A stretch of DNA of 64,000 bases from an uncultured Chitinophagaceae bacterium (GCA_937958995.1 CALGAP010000007.1:528806-592805), one strand, 5' to 3'; shown: positions 16,237-26,270, numbered from the stretch's first letter. Notes: a model not told the origin generated them from the sequence alone. Numbers and translations are program-made.

Positions 16237-19200
16237 TTAAAAAGTGAGGGTGAAACCTAAGTTGTACACTTTACTCTGCGGATAGAAATCGCCGAAAGTG
16301 GCAATACCTTCCGGATCGAACCATTTCAACTTATCGATTGTGATCAGGTTATTGCCATTGGCATACAGGCGCAGCGAGCTGATCCTTACTTTCTGCAGCC
16401 ACTTGCGCGGCACATCATAACCGATCTCTAAAGTTTTAAGACGTACAAACTGCGCATCCTTCAGCCAGAATGTGGATGTCTGCTGGCCAGTAGTCAACAG
16501 CCTGGGATATTTCGAATCCATGCTGCCGGGGCGCCAGCGGTTCACGATCACGTCTTCCAGTGAGTTACTGTTTACCCTGCCGGTGATGGTGAAGAAAGTC
16601 CATGCATTATCCTGTCCGGCAATATTGGCAAACAACGAAAGGTTTTTCCACGACAGGTACACCTGTGCGCCGAAAGTAATCTCCGGAATATTCGATTTGT
16701 TCAGCAGTACCTGGTCGGCGGCATTGATCAGTCCGTCTTTGTTAACATCTTCATAGATCAGATCGCCCAGCTTGGCATCCACCATATGCGGATAGCCATC
16801 GAATTGTTCCTGTGTTCTGAACATGCCGATAACATTATACACGCGGGTGGCACCGAGAATACGTCCTGTTTGTCTTTGCCATTCAGGCACGTTGGGCGAT
16901 TCAGCAATATCCACCACACGGTTGCGTGCATAAGCGCCATTCAATGCTACGCGGTAGCTGAAATTGCCGAATGTCTTGCGCGTGGCGAGTTGCGCTTCAA
17001 AACCTTTATTTTCTACCACACCAAAATTCTCGTTGGGCAGGCTGATCGCTGTGAAGGCAGGCACTGCCAGGCCCCTGCTGGCCAGGATATTTTCACGCCT
17101 GTTTTTGAATACATCAATGGTGAAGTCGAGCAGACCGTTCCATAAGCTTCCTTCCAGACCGAAATTTTGCATTTTCTGCACTTCCCAGGTGATGTTGGGG
17201 TTGGGACTTACACCGGCAATAAGACCTTGCATGAGTGTAGGAGTTTGTCCATAACTATATCCACCCGTGAAACTGTAGGTCGAGAGGTACTGAAATGCCG
17301 GCACCTGGTCGTTGCCGATAGAACCGTACGATGCGCGCAGTTTCAGTTCTGTAATCCAGGGCGCACCATCCATTATGAATTTCTCCTGCGATATACGCCA
17401 GGCCACCGAAGCACCGGGGAAGAAACCAAAGCGTTTTCCTTTGGGGAAATTCGCGGAGCCATCGTATCGGAAATTAAAGTCCAGCAAATATTTTTCCTTA
17501 AAATCATATCCAAAACGGCCAAATACATTCTGACGCCCGGTCTCCGATGCGCTGCCACTCGCGGTCTGGTTGGTGGCACTACCCGCAAACAATTCTTCTA
17601 TGGCAGGTGAAGGGAAGTTGACGCGGCCCGCGCTCATACTGTTGTTGAAATTTTCCTGCTGCTCGCCCGCTACAAACACATTCAGGTTATGATTACCAAA
17701 CTGCCTGATATATTTAATGCGCAGGTTGAAAAGACTGCTACGCGTATTCCCGTTTTGTTGCGTCAACGTTGGCGCTGCCGGGCTGCTAAAGGCCGCTACA
17801 GGAGTATATTCGTCGGTAGCTGAATTGTAGTTATATACGAAAGCAGGCTTTTGCCAGGTCTTGATAAAAGTGTTGCCGAAGTTATATACAATAAAACCTT
17901 CCACACCCAAACCTTTTACCCAGGGAATCATGATTTCATAATTACCACGCACCTGCAGGCGCTGGTTGCGGTTGTTGATATAGCCGGTGGCATCTGATGA
18001 AATCACCAGCGGATTTGCATTTACGAAACCGGGTGTAGGTAAGCCGTTGGGCCAGCGCGTAGGCATCCACGGAAATGCAGGAATCAACTGGAAGCGCCAG
18101 GTGAGATCGATGGGTGGATAAACCCCATTATCCGAAATCACATTTACCTCGGTACCGGCCCTGATCCAGTCATTGATTTTTAAATCCACATTGCTGCGCA
18201 ACGTGTACACTTTATAATCAGTATTGCCGCCTTTGAACAAACCCGTCTGGTGTCCATAGCTACCCGACAAAGAGTATTTTACATTTTCAGTACCACCGCG
18301 AATATTGACGTTGTGCTGGCTTTGCGGCACGGCATCACGCATCACTTCATCGTACCAGTCAACATTGGGATAGTTGACAGGATCGCTGCCGGTGCGGAAT
18401 TTCTCCAGTTCTTCATCAGTGAACCTGGCCGGCTGACCTAGCTGAGTGTAATAATCATTAAAATATTCAGCCAGTTGATAGGAGCTTGCCATCTTGGGCA
18501 GACGAGTGGGTGTGCTGATGCCCTGGTTAAATGAATAACTGATGGTTGGTTTGCCGATGGTACCACGACGTGTTGTAATGAGTATCACGCCATTCGCTGC
18601 ACGCGCACCATAAATAGCCGCCGATGCATCTTTCAGCACGGAGATTGATTCAATATCATTGGCATTTAAGCGCTGCCAGTCGGGATATTCAACGTTATCA
18701 ACCAATACCAGCGGTGCATTATTACCAGTGGTGTTGCGTCCGCGTATCAGGATTTCCGAACCATCACGGCCAGGTTCACCTGAACGGTTCACGGCAATTA
18801 GACCAGGCAACTGACCTGCCAGTGAGTTGGAGAGATTCACCACAGGCGCTTTCTGCAGGTCTCTTCCTTTCACGCTCACTACTGAACCAGTAACAGTCAC
18901 TTTTTTCTTTTCACCATAGCCTACTACTACCACCTGGTCAAGATCCGAAGTACCTGATTCGAGCGTGACATCAATGATGGCGCGTTCGCCAACGCGTTGT
19001 TCCTGTATTGTGTGCCCCGTGAAGGAATATACCAGTATGTCGCTGTTGACTGCAAGGATGGAGTATCGTCCCTGCTCATTGGTAGTGGCGCCGCGGCTGC
19101 CTCCTTTTATGGTTACGTTCACACCTTGTAAAGCTTTTCCGTCAGGGCCGTAAACGGTTCCACTGACTTCTTTCATACCCTGTGCCCAGATGAAGGAAGG

Positions 19201-19278
19201 CACAGAACAAGCAAGCAGAATGAACAGTAGCTGCCTCAACCGGGGAGATTTAAGGCAATTCGTTTCAATTTTCATCAT
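16237..19278 (-). CDS. susC: SusC/RagA TonB-dependent outer-membrane transporter
   Basis: A 1013-residue outer-membrane receptor. After a signal peptide comes the CarboxypepD_reg-like domain (EVSGTVYGPDGKALQGVNVTIKG), a TonB-box-like region (DQVVVVGYGEKKK), the plug domain (APVVNLSNSLAGQLPGL; VLKDASAAIYGARAANGVILITT) and a beta-barrel ending in YNLGFTLTF. It imports oligosaccharide in a TonB-dependent manner with the SusD partner. There is no N-terminal anti-sigma-interaction (STN) domain visible, and no ECF sigma/anti-sigma pair is adjacent, so regulation is probably by the shared operator-like boxes instead. A 332-base gap separates it from the divergent gene at 19611. Confidence 0.95.
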   Translation of the reverse strand: MMKIETNCLKSPRLRQLLFILLACSVPSFIWAQGMKEVSGTVYGPDGKALQGVNVTIKGGSRGATTNEQGRYSILAVNSDILVYSFTGHTIQEQRVGERAIIDVTLESGTSDLDQVVVVGYGEKKKVTVTGSVVSVKGRDLQKAPVVNLSNSLAGQLPGLIAVNRSGEPGRDGSEILIRGRNTTGNNAPLVLVDNVEYPDWQRLNANDIESISVLKDASAAIYGARAANGVILITTRRGTIGKPTISYSFNQGISTPTRLPKMASSYQLAEYFNDYYTQLGQPARFTDEELEKFRTGSDPVNYPNVDWYDEVMRDAVPQSQHNVNIRGGTENVKYSLSGSYGHQTGLFKGGNTDYKVYTLRSNVDLKINDWIRAGTEVNVISDNGVYPPIDLTWRFQLIPAFPWMPTRWPNGLPTPGFVNANPLVISSDATGYINNRNQRLQVRGNYEIMIPWVKGLGVEGFIVYNFGNTFIKTWQKPAFVYNYNSATDEYTPVAAFSSPAAPTLTQQNGNTRSSLFNLRIKYIRQFGNHNLNVFVAGEQQENFNNSMSAGRVNFPSPAIEELFAGSATNQTASGSASETGRQNVFGRFGYDFKEKYLLDFNFRYDGSANFPKGKRFGFFPGASVAWRISQEKFIMDGAPWITELKLRASYGSIGNDQVPAFQYLSTYSFTGGYSYGQTPTLMQGLIAGVSPNPNITWEVQKMQNFGLEGSLWNGLLDFTIDVFKNRRENILASRGLAVPAFTAISLPNENFGVVENKGFEAQLATRKTFGNFSYRVALNGAYARNRVVDIAESPNVPEWQRQTGRILGATRVYNVIGMFRTQEQFDGYPHMVDAKLGDLIYEDVNKDGLINAADQVLLNKSNIPEITFGAQVYLSWKNLSLFANIAGQDNAWTFFTITGRVNSNSLEDVIVNRWRPGSMDSKYPRLLTTGQQTSTFWLKDAQFVRLKTLEIGYDVPRKWLQKVRISSLRLYANGNNLITIDKLKWFDPEGIATFGDFYPQSKVYNLGFTLTF

Positions 19279-19462
19279 ACTGCGTTTTGGTTTGAATAGT
19301 TATCAAAATATTTTTTGGTCAAATGGGCGGAATGAGAACAAGGTTGAAGGAGCGATAATAGGATGGGTACGAAAGAAAATTAATTTACCAGGTAATTGAA
19401 GTTTGTAATTTGAAAATACTATCTAAAATGACTGATTACAAAGAATTGGTTCAGAAAATTGG

Positions 19463-19476
19463 CGAGAACGCTCTCG
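19463..19476. promoter_or_regulatory. Operator-like box B in the divergent susC gap
   Basis: CGAGAACGCTCTCG, extended by G and C to a 16-base sequence in which seven of eight base pairs match as an inverted repeat. It is the most symmetric of the five boxes. It lies in the 332-base gap 19279-19610, 186 bases from susC and 134 bases before the gene at 19611, so it can serve both directions. Apart from this box and the promoter candidate at 19501-19529 I see nothing else definite in the gap. Confidence 0.6.
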
Positions 19477-19500
19477 CTTATTTTCCGGTAACAGCCCGGT

Positions 19501-19529
19501 TTGGTAATAGTAATTAATGCCTTACTTTG
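19501..19529 (+). promoter_or_regulatory. Candidate Bacteroidota promoter for the gene at 19611
   Basis: TTG at 19501-19503, 18-base spacer, then TTACTTTG at 19522-19529 (seven of eight bases of TAnnTTTG). A start near 19536 would give a leader of about 75 bases. Box B ends 24 bases upstream of the TTG, a position suited to activation more than steric repression. Confidence 0.4.
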
Positions 19530-19610
19530 TTATATAATAATGTAGCACTCACGCAAACCTTTTCCGCAGCCGGGAATTCTGAAGTTGAACTTTTACCAAA
19601 TTGCTTTACA

Positions 19611-21644
19611 ATGAAAAAACTATCTGTTACCGGACTCACACTGCTATTTGTACTACTATTCTCCGAACCAGGCTTAGCCAACAACGTTGCCGATACCATG
19701 CGTCAACGCAACGTGGGAAGAAAAATTGATTTGAAGAAAGAAGCAAAACTCACAGCTTCGCATCATACAACTGTATGGGTTATTGAAAATGCGATCGATG
19801 GTGACACATCTACTCAATGGATCGGTGAAGACCAGCCACTATCGTGGCAACCAACGAATATTATCATTGATTTCAAACAACCCAAAACAGTAAGCAGAGT
19901 GGTGCTGGTTTCAACAAAGCATCGCAACATGCTTGCCCTTAAAGATTTTGAACTATTTGCCTGGGGCAAAAGAACCTGGGCAGGCACCACGCCATTATGC
20001 GATGTAAAAAATACCGAACAGGAAATCAATGTGATCGATTTTGAACCGGTTACTACCAAATCGCTGCGCATCCGCATTCACGATACGTACTACTATCACA
20101 TCTTCCCGCGACTGAAAGAAATAGAGGTGTATGAAGCCCAACCCGGTGAGAAAGGAAGAAAACTGGAAGATGGTCCTGTTCCCAATGAAAAAAGAAGTGA
20201 GCGGATGATTTTGGAAAAAGCCTACGGCAAAATTTTCCACTATCCGCGCACTAAATTCAAGCCGGCGAATGGATATCTCTATTATGCCAAAACCTTTGCC
20301 GACACCATGATAGCTTCGGGCACTGATAAATATGGTACTGTGCATAGTCCCATGTTCGCCTCACTGATAGATCTTGAAACGCATCGCAACCCCGAAGACA
20401 TTCCTGGAAACAGTCTTGGCCAGCGCTATGGCGACCGCAGCCTGCGCGGCGGCAACCTGCAACAGGATGTAATGTTGCTGCAGGCCATGGATAATATTTC
20501 GAGAATAACAGGCAGCAATAAATATGAAAAAGCGGTAACCGATTACTTAAGTTTCTTCCTGGAAAACTGTCCTCATCCTGCCACCGGGCTCTTTCCCTGG
20601 GGGGAACATGCGTACTGGAACTTTTACGAAGAAAAAAACACTTATGAAACGCATGAGTTTTTGGGCGGAACTCCCCTTTCGTTTTATGAAAGAATGTGGA
20701 AGTTAAATCCCGAAGCCCTGCGCGGCGAAGCCGATGGATTGATCAATCATGTGAAGGAGTTCGAAACATTTTTCTTTGATCGTCATGCGGATATTCATAA
20801 ACCCATGCCCGACCCAAGACCCAAAGAATATGGCGGTATGGACTTCGCGCGGCACGGCGGATTTTATATTAGTTTGTGGACGTTCATGTATTCCAAAACA
20901 AATGATCTGAAATACATCGGCTGGGCGCAGAAAATGATTGATCATCACTGGAATCAGCGAAGCGCCAAATCAAACCTTCCTTCGAACAGGCGCGGCACCA
21001 AAGATGCTTCAGCCGTGAGCAGCCTGGCGCTTTCATTGAGCCTGCTGGAAGCTGCCGAATTACTACCCGCCGGCGATGTAAGAACGAGATATGAAACGGT
21101 GGCAAAAACATATCTCGACGCCATCCTTCGATTGCCTCACAAACCCGCCACCGGCGAATTCCTGATCGATCTGCAAATGGATCAGGCACCCGAAGAAGCT
21201 ACCGGCGAATATGGCCTTCCTTATGCTTATGGATATGGCGGCGGCCTGACGGCAGACTATGCGGTATTGCTGACAGGCGTGTATCGCCAGACTAAAGACA
21301 TGCGGGCGTTGGAACTGGCAAAAAAATTCGCGGAGTTCTATGCTACGCATAACCCGCCGCCTATTACCGAGACAGTATTTGCGAGAATATATGCCTCTAT
21401 CATGGGACTGTTTAATGATCTGTATGAACTGACCGGTGATAATAAATACCTGGAACAATCGAAGCGCTATGGTAAGGAAGCCATTGAGCAGTTGTTTCAT
21501 AATGGCATGTTCCGCGGTGCCACCAATGTCAATCATTATGAAGCAGATATGATGGTGAGCAGCCTGGTATACAACCTGGTATGGCTGGAGGCATTATTAA
21601 AATATCCGAACGTAAAAATTGAACCGAATTATTTCTGCCGTTAA
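19611..21644 (+). CDS. Secreted discoidin-domain plus (alpha/alpha)-toroid protein, putative glycosidase or lyase
   Basis: A 677-residue exported protein (signal MKKLSVTGLTLLFVLLFSEPGLA). Residues about 35-155 form an F5/8 type C-like carbohydrate-binding module (KLTASHHTT, ENAIDGDTSTQWIG, SRVVLVSTKHRNM, LRIRIHDTYYYHIFPRLKEIEVYE). The rest is helical with toroid-type motifs (LLQAMDNISRITGSNKYEKAVTDYL, LFPWGEHAYWNFYEE, DFARHGGFYISLW, FNDLYELTGDNKYLEQSKRYG). This suits six-hairpin glycosidases or lyases. The frame extends upstream through a TTG at 19527, but the signal peptide begins at 19611. The likely role is initial attack on the polymer. Family and bond cleaved cannot be fixed by eye. Confidence 0.65.
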   Translation: MKKLSVTGLTLLFVLLFSEPGLANNVADTMRQRNVGRKIDLKKEAKLTASHHTTVWVIENAIDGDTSTQWIGEDQPLSWQPTNIIIDFKQPKTVSRVVLVSTKHRNMLALKDFELFAWGKRTWAGTTPLCDVKNTEQEINVIDFEPVTTKSLRIRIHDTYYYHIFPRLKEIEVYEAQPGEKGRKLEDGPVPNEKRSERMILEKAYGKIFHYPRTKFKPANGYLYYAKTFADTMIASGTDKYGTVHSPMFASLIDLETHRNPEDIPGNSLGQRYGDRSLRGGNLQQDVMLLQAMDNISRITGSNKYEKAVTDYLSFFLENCPHPATGLFPWGEHAYWNFYEEKNTYETHEFLGGTPLSFYERMWKLNPEALRGEADGLINHVKEFETFFFDRHADIHKPMPDPRPKEYGGMDFARHGGFYISLWTFMYSKTNDLKYIGWAQKMIDHHWNQRSAKSNLPSNRRGTKDASAVSSLALSLSLLEAAELLPAGDVRTRYETVAKTYLDAILRLPHKPATGEFLIDLQMDQAPEEATGEYGLPYAYGYGGGLTADYAVLLTGVYRQTKDMRALELAKKFAEFYATHNPPPITETVFARIYASIMGLFNDLYELTGDNKYLEQSKRYGKEAIEQLFHNGMFRGATNVNHYEADMMVSSLVYNLVWLEALLKYPNVKIEPNYFCR

Positions 21645-21673
21645 GAATTTTCCCGTGAACATCTGAAGTTGTA

Positions 21674-21704
21674 AGCCGCGAAGCATAATCTTTGCGGCTT
21701 TTTG
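21674..21704 (+). terminator. Intrinsic terminator after the toroid protein gene
   Basis: Stem AGCCGCGAAG (21674-21683) with CTTTGCGGCT (21690-21699), one G-U pair, 6-base loop, followed by TTTTG. It separates the gene at 19611 from the heme protein gene starting 24 bases later. Confidence 0.75.
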
Positions 21705-21727
21705 TTAAATGTATTTTATATTACTGT

Positions 21728-24700
21728 ATGAAATTGTTTGCCAAACAACTGCTTGTTATAGTCTGCGCAGCCTGCATGCTGCACTGCGGCCCGGGTGCTG
21801 AAGCCGGCGCCGACTCACTTACAGAAGAGCAATTGCACGATGCTTCCAATGCGCTCAAAACGCTTACTGTAACCGAAGGTCTTGAAGTAACACTGATGGC
21901 CGCCGAGCCAATGATCAAGAACCCCACGAATATTGATGTGGATGATAAGGGAAGAATATGGGTGACGGAAGCCTACAATTATCGTCCCAATTTGAATGGC
22001 AATCCCAGTAATCCCGCGGGTGACCGCATTGTGGTGTTGGAAGATAAAGACGGCGATGGTATAACAGAGACCAGCACGGTGTTTTACCAGGGACCCGAGA
22101 TCAACGCGCCGCTGGGCGTTTGCGTATTAGGCAACCGGGTCATCATTTCACAAAGTCCATACGTTTGGGTATTTTATGATGATGATGGCGATGCCAAAGC
22201 AGATCGCAAAGAGATACTCTTCCAGGGTATCGGCGGCGAACAACACGATCATGGCGTTCATACTTTCATAGCGGGTCCCGACGGAAAATTGTATTTCAAC
22301 TTTGGTAATAGCGGTACCACGTTAAGAGACAAAAACAATAATCCCGTGCTTGACCAGGACGGTGATTCCATTTACCCCAAATACAAACAGGGAATGGTTT
22401 TCCGCTGCAATCCCGATGGCAGTAATGTGGAAGTGCTGGCGCATAATTTCCGCAATAACTATGAGCTGGCGGTTGACAGTTACGGCATCATGTGGCAGAG
22501 CGATAATGACGACGACGGCAACCGTGGTGTGCGCATCAATTACGTGATGGATTATGGCAATTATGGTTTTGTAGATGAAATGACCGGTGCTCACTGGTCG
22601 GTGCGCAGAACGAATATGGAAGACTCTATTCCGTTGCAGCACTGGCACCTGAACGATCCTGGAGTGGTGCCCAACCTGTTGCAGACCGGTTCAGGCTCTC
22701 CTACCGGTATGGTAATATATGAAGGAGACTTGTTGCCGGAGCAATTTCGGAACCAGATGATTCACTGCGAACCCGGTCACAATGTGGTGCGCGCCTATCC
22801 GGTAGAAAATGATGGTGCAGGATATAAAGCGAGCATTATAAATATTTTGAAATCGGAAAAAGACCAGTGGTTTCGCCCCGCCGATGTCTGCGTGGCGCCC
22901 GATGGCTCATTGATCGTTGCCGACTGGTACGACCCCGGTGTGGGCGGTCATGGTGCGGGCGACCAGCAGAAAGGACGGATATACCGCATTGCCCCGAAGG
23001 GGAAAAAATATGTTGTGCCCTCATTTGATTATTCAACACCCGCCGGCGCAGTGGCGGCTTTGCAAAGTCCCAATCTTGCCGTTCGCTTTAACGCATTTAC
23101 CGCGCTACAGCAAATGGGCGAGGCGGCCGTATCCGAATTGACAAAGGCCTGGGCCGCTTCCGACAACCCGAGAATGATCGCCCGGTTTTTCTGGGCACTG
23201 GTAAAAATACCGGGCGGAGAGAAATATATAGAAGAAGCTATTTCTCATGCAAAATATCCCGGCCTGCGCATCGCGGGCATACGAGCCGCCAGGCAATTGC
23301 TGCCGGATATAACGCGTATACTCAACCGGCTTTCGAATGATCCCGATCCGCAGGTGCGCCGTGAAGTAATTCTGGCTTTGCATCATAACAATTCACCTGA
23401 AGCCGCCGGCATTTGGGCCAAACTGGCGATGCAATACGATGGCAAAGACCGCTGGTACCTGGAAGCGTTGGGTATTGGCGCCGATGGACAATGGGATCGG
23501 TTTTTCGATGCCTGGCTACAACAGGCAAAGGATCCATTGCAAACCAAAGCCGGCCGTGATATAGTGTGGCGCGCCCGCGCAGCAAATGCACTACCCCTGC
23601 TGGCAAAGCTCGCCACCGATAGCAGCGAATCATGGCAGGCGCGGCAGCGTTATTTCCGCGCATTCGATTTTCACCGAAGCTCCGAAAAAACGAAGACGCT
23701 GACAGCTATAATGACGGATAACAAGAACATGGATTTGCAACTCGATGCGCTGCTGCTCCACCACCTCGACGCAAAAGATGTGAAATCGTCGACGCTTGTT
23801 GCCAATACCTTAAAAAAAGTGCTGTCAGAAAACTTCGGCACTCAACAGTATATTGACCTTACACGAAAATATGCCGTGAAAAGCGAGAGCCCGCGCTTGC
23901 TGCAGCTGGCGCTCGACAAACCTGAAGACAATATTGCAAGGGATGCACTTTCGCTTTACCTGCAAATGAATGATGAACAGGAGCTCAGGAAAATCCTGAA
24001 CGGAAATGATACTGTACGTTCCGGCCGGCTATTGACGGCGCTTGGTAAGACCGGCAATGGCAAGACGATCGATTTGATGCAAGACCTTTTGCTTTCTCCT
24101 GCCACTCCGCCTGACCTGCGACGAATGGCTGCAGCCAACCTGGGTAAGAGCTACCGCGGGCAAGACCGCGTGATGCAGTTATTGCAAACGCGGCAAATGC
24201 CCGAAGATTATATAAGTCTTGCAGTAGAAAGTGTGAAAGACGAATCAAGAATGAATATTTATGAAAAGGCCAAAACCTTCTTACCCGGTGCTTCAGCAAA
24301 GCAAAGCGAAAACAACAACGTTACGCTCAACGACCTGTTGGCGCTTACACCGAACCTGGTGAAAGGTCAACGTGTGTTCAGAACCAACTGCGCTATTTGT
24401 CACGTAGTGAAGGGCGAAGGAAAAGACTTCGGCCCCAAACTTTCCGAGATAGGTGATAAACTGGCGAAGGAAGGATTGCTGGAAGCAATTGTCTCTCCGG
24501 GTGCAGCGGTGAGCTTCGGCTATGAAACATCGGAGATCAGCCTGAAAGACGGCTCTACTATTACCGGCATTATCGCCAGCAAGACTGACAAAGAACTAAC
24601 ACTGAAATTCCCGGGCGGCACTTCTGTGACCTACAAAACGGAAGACATCAAATCGGTGAGGGAATTGAAAGAATCGATGATGCCGGCTATGCATGAATTC

Positions 24701-24760
24701 ATGAGCCGGCAGGAGCTGGCCGACCTGCTGGCCTGGCTTTCAACATTAAAAAAGAATTAG
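21728..24760 (+). CDS. Propeller-HEAT-cytochrome c protein (PVC-type dehydrogenase family)
   Basis: A 1010-residue exported protein, probably a lipoprotein (Cys-rich signal MKLFAKQLLVIVCAAC). The order is an N-terminal sorbosone dehydrogenase-like propeller (NPTNIDVDDKGRIWVTEAYNY; VWVFYDDDGDAKADRKEILF; HDHGVHTFIAGPDGKLYFNFG; GSLIVADWYDPGVGGHGAGD), HEAT-like helical repeats (about 430-850), then a single heme c site CAICH at 888-892 with DFGPKLSEIG and a candidate axial Met near 985. The architecture matches the membrane-bound dehydrogenase/heme-binding proteins abundant in Planctomycetes and also found in Bacteroidota. It would oxidise a sugar or polyol and pass electrons to the envelope chain. 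The longer frame start at 21692 lies inside the terminator stem. Confidence 0.8.
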   Translation: MKLFAKQLLVIVCAACMLHCGPGAEAGADSLTEEQLHDASNALKTLTVTEGLEVTLMAAEPMIKNPTNIDVDDKGRIWVTEAYNYRPNLNGNPSNPAGDRIVVLEDKDGDGITETSTVFYQGPEINAPLGVCVLGNRVIISQSPYVWVFYDDDGDAKADRKEILFQGIGGEQHDHGVHTFIAGPDGKLYFNFGNSGTTLRDKNNNPVLDQDGDSIYPKYKQGMVFRCNPDGSNVEVLAHNFRNNYELAVDSYGIMWQSDNDDDGNRGVRINYVMDYGNYGFVDEMTGAHWSVRRTNMEDSIPLQHWHLNDPGVVPNLLQTGSGSPTGMVIYEGDLLPEQFRNQMIHCEPGHNVVRAYPVENDGAGYKASIINILKSEKDQWFRPADVCVAPDGSLIVADWYDPGVGGHGAGDQQKGRIYRIAPKGKKYVVPSFDYSTPAGAVAALQSPNLAVRFNAFTALQQMGEAAVSELTKAWAASDNPRMIARFFWALVKIPGGEKYIEEAISHAKYPGLRIAGIRAARQLLPDITRILNRLSNDPDPQVRREVILALHHNNSPEAAGIWAKLAMQYDGKDRWYLEALGIGADGQWDRFFDAWLQQAKDPLQTKAGRDIVWRARAANALPLLAKLATDSSESWQARQRYFRAFDFHRSSEKTKTLTAIMTDNKNMDLQLDALLLHHLDAKDVKSSTLVANTLKKVLSENFGTQQYIDLTRKYAVKSESPRLLQLALDKPEDNIARDALSLYLQMNDEQELRKILNGNDTVRSGRLLTALGKTGNGKTIDLMQDLLLSPATPPDLRRMAAANLGKSYRGQDRVMQLLQTRQMPEDYISLAVESVKDESRMNIYEKAKTFLPGASAKQSENNNVTLNDLLALTPNLVKGQRVFRTNCAICHVVKGEGKDFGPKLSEIGDKLAKEGLLEAIVSPGAAVSFGYETSEISLKDGSTITGIIASKTDKELTLKFPGGTSVTYKTEDIKSVRELKESMMPAMHEFMSRQELADLLAWLSTLKKN

Positions 24761-24771
24761 GAGCCGGGCAG

Positions 24772-24785
24772 CGCAAACGTTCCCG
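24772..24785. promoter_or_regulatory. Operator-like box C (CGCAAACGTTCCCG)
   Basis: Fourth copy of the 14-base pattern in the 103-base gap between the heme protein and the oxidoreductase gene, 78 bases before the start at 24864. It matches all eight fixed positions of CGnnAnCGnTnnCG. Confidence 0.55.
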
Positions 24786-24863
24786 AATATTTTATGCAGT
24801 GGTTTGCGGCTCAATCAATAACTTGTATGCGTAACGATTTGCTCTCACTCAAAAATAAACCAC

Positions 24864-26234
24864 ATGACTAGCAGGAGAGACTTTGTAAAAAACAGTCTGC
24901 TTGGCAGTGCCGGCATTGCTATTGGCGGATTGGGCTTCCCCGCGTCTTCTTATGCCCGTATCAAAGGCGCCAACGACCGCATCAATGTGGCTGTGATCGG
25001 CATCAGGCAGCAGGGACAGGCGCATATCAATAGTTTTTGCAGCCTTAAAGACAAAGCCAACGTGATGTTGACCACCATTTGTGATGTGGATGAAAACCTC
25101 TGGCCAGACTCTGTAAAAAGAATCAGTGAACGGATTGGCGCGGCGCCTACAACGCAGTGGGATATGCGAAAAGTGTTTGACGATAAAGAGATTCATGCCG
25201 TTTCTTTTGCTACTCCCAATCACTGGCATGCACTGGGCACCATCTGGGCCTTGCAGGCGGGTAAGCATGTGTATATAGAAAAACCCTGCAGTCATAATAT
25301 CTGGGAGGGCCGCAAAATGATTGAAGCCGCCGCCAAATACAAACGGCGTGTGCAGGTAGGTTTTCAAAACCGCTCCATTGCCAATGTGCGGCAGGCTATG
25401 AAATTTTTGCACGATGGTGGCATAGGAAAAATTTACCTGGCACGCGGACTTTGTTACAAAGCAAGAAACTCGTTTGGCATTTCACCTGATAGTGATCCCC
25501 CCAAAGGCTTGCATTACGATATGTGGCTGGGACCCGCCGCCTACCGTCCGTACAACGAAAAGAAAGGTCATTACAATTGGCACTGGCACTGGGATACGGG
25601 CAATGGCGATACCGGCAACCAGGGGCCGCATCAGTTTGACATTGCGCGCTGGGGATTGAATAAAAACGAGCACCCGGTTTCAGTGTTTTCTACCGGCGGT
25701 TTGTACGGCATCGATCCCAAAGAATGTTCGCAGGAGACTCCCAACACGCAGACTTCCATTTTCAAATATGCCGATGGCACTATACTCGAATTTGAAACAC
25801 GCGGACTATACACCAATGGCGAAGGCACGCTGGGCGTGACCATCGGCAATCTTTTCTATGGCACCGAAGGGTATCTTGAATTAGAAGGCAGCAGTTGGAA
25901 GGCTTTTCGCTATAGAGAAAAAACTCCTTTCGCAGGCTCCTCCGACCAGGTGCAGGAACCCGTGGATCCAACGCGCATGGCGCCTCCAGGCGGCTCTAAT
26001 CACTATGCAAATTTCATAGATGCTGTGCGTTCAGGAAACGATGAAGACTTACGCTGCCATATCACGGAAGGATTTTTGTCAACTGTCCTCCCATTGCTCG
26101 CGAATATATCTTACCGCACCAAACGTGAGCTGCAATTTGATGGCAAGACCGAAAAATTTAAAAACGATAAGGAAGCCGATGCACTGCTCACAAGAGTGTA
26201 TCGCAAGCCTTATGTAATAAACGATATAGTTTAA
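24864..26234 (+). CDS. Gfo/Idh/MocA oxidoreductase with Tat signal
   Basis: A 456-residue protein with signal MTSRRDFVKNSLLGSAGIAI (twin arginine) ending near PASSYA. A Rossmann motif NVAVIGIRQQGQAH and the family signature VYIEKPCSHN with the catalytic-type Lys follow, then QVGFQNRS and the C-terminal substrate domain (HWHWDTGNGDTGNQGPHQFDIARWGL). Such periplasmic NAD(P)-containing oxidoreductases are frequent in Bacteroidota glycan loci and oxidise or epimerise sugars. It is a separate lineage from the GH109-type protein at 4792, lacking YPTHG. A box of the shared operator lies upstream and a hairpin follows the gene. Confidence 0.85.
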   Translation: MTSRRDFVKNSLLGSAGIAIGGLGFPASSYARIKGANDRINVAVIGIRQQGQAHINSFCSLKDKANVMLTTICDVDENLWPDSVKRISERIGAAPTTQWDMRKVFDDKEIHAVSFATPNHWHALGTIWALQAGKHVYIEKPCSHNIWEGRKMIEAAAKYKRRVQVGFQNRSIANVRQAMKFLHDGGIGKIYLARGLCYKARNSFGISPDSDPPKGLHYDMWLGPAAYRPYNEKKGHYNWHWHWDTGNGDTGNQGPHQFDIARWGLNKNEHPVSVFSTGGLYGIDPKECSQETPNTQTSIFKYADGTILEFETRGLYTNGEGTLGVTIGNLFYGTEGYLELEGSSWKAFRYREKTPFAGSSDQVQEPVDPTRMAPPGGSNHYANFIDAVRSGNDEDLRCHITEGFLSTVLPLLANISYRTKRELQFDGKTEKFKNDKEADALLTRVYRKPYVINDIV

Positions 26235-26241
26235 AATCAAG

Positions 26242-26270
26242 CGTTGCCGGAGCAAGATCATCCGGCAACG
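26242..26270 (+). terminator. Hairpin after the Gfo/Idh/MocA gene
   Basis: Ten-base-pair stem CGTTGCCGGA (26242-26251) with TCCGGCAACG (26261-26270), 9-base loop, followed by TTCTCGTT, which is a poor T-run. Its right arm contains the left half of operator-like box D, so this sequence may serve both roles. Confidence 0.5.

Noticed and set aside
16237..19278. ECF sigma/anti-sigma control of susC
   Set aside because: No STN domain in SusC and no sigma/anti-sigma pair adjacent; the ECF42 factor at 39536 belongs to the YCII unit.
19680..19692. AACGTTGCCG inside the signal peptide of the gene at 19611 as an operator box
   Set aside because: The left CG is missing (CA) and it lies within coding sequence.
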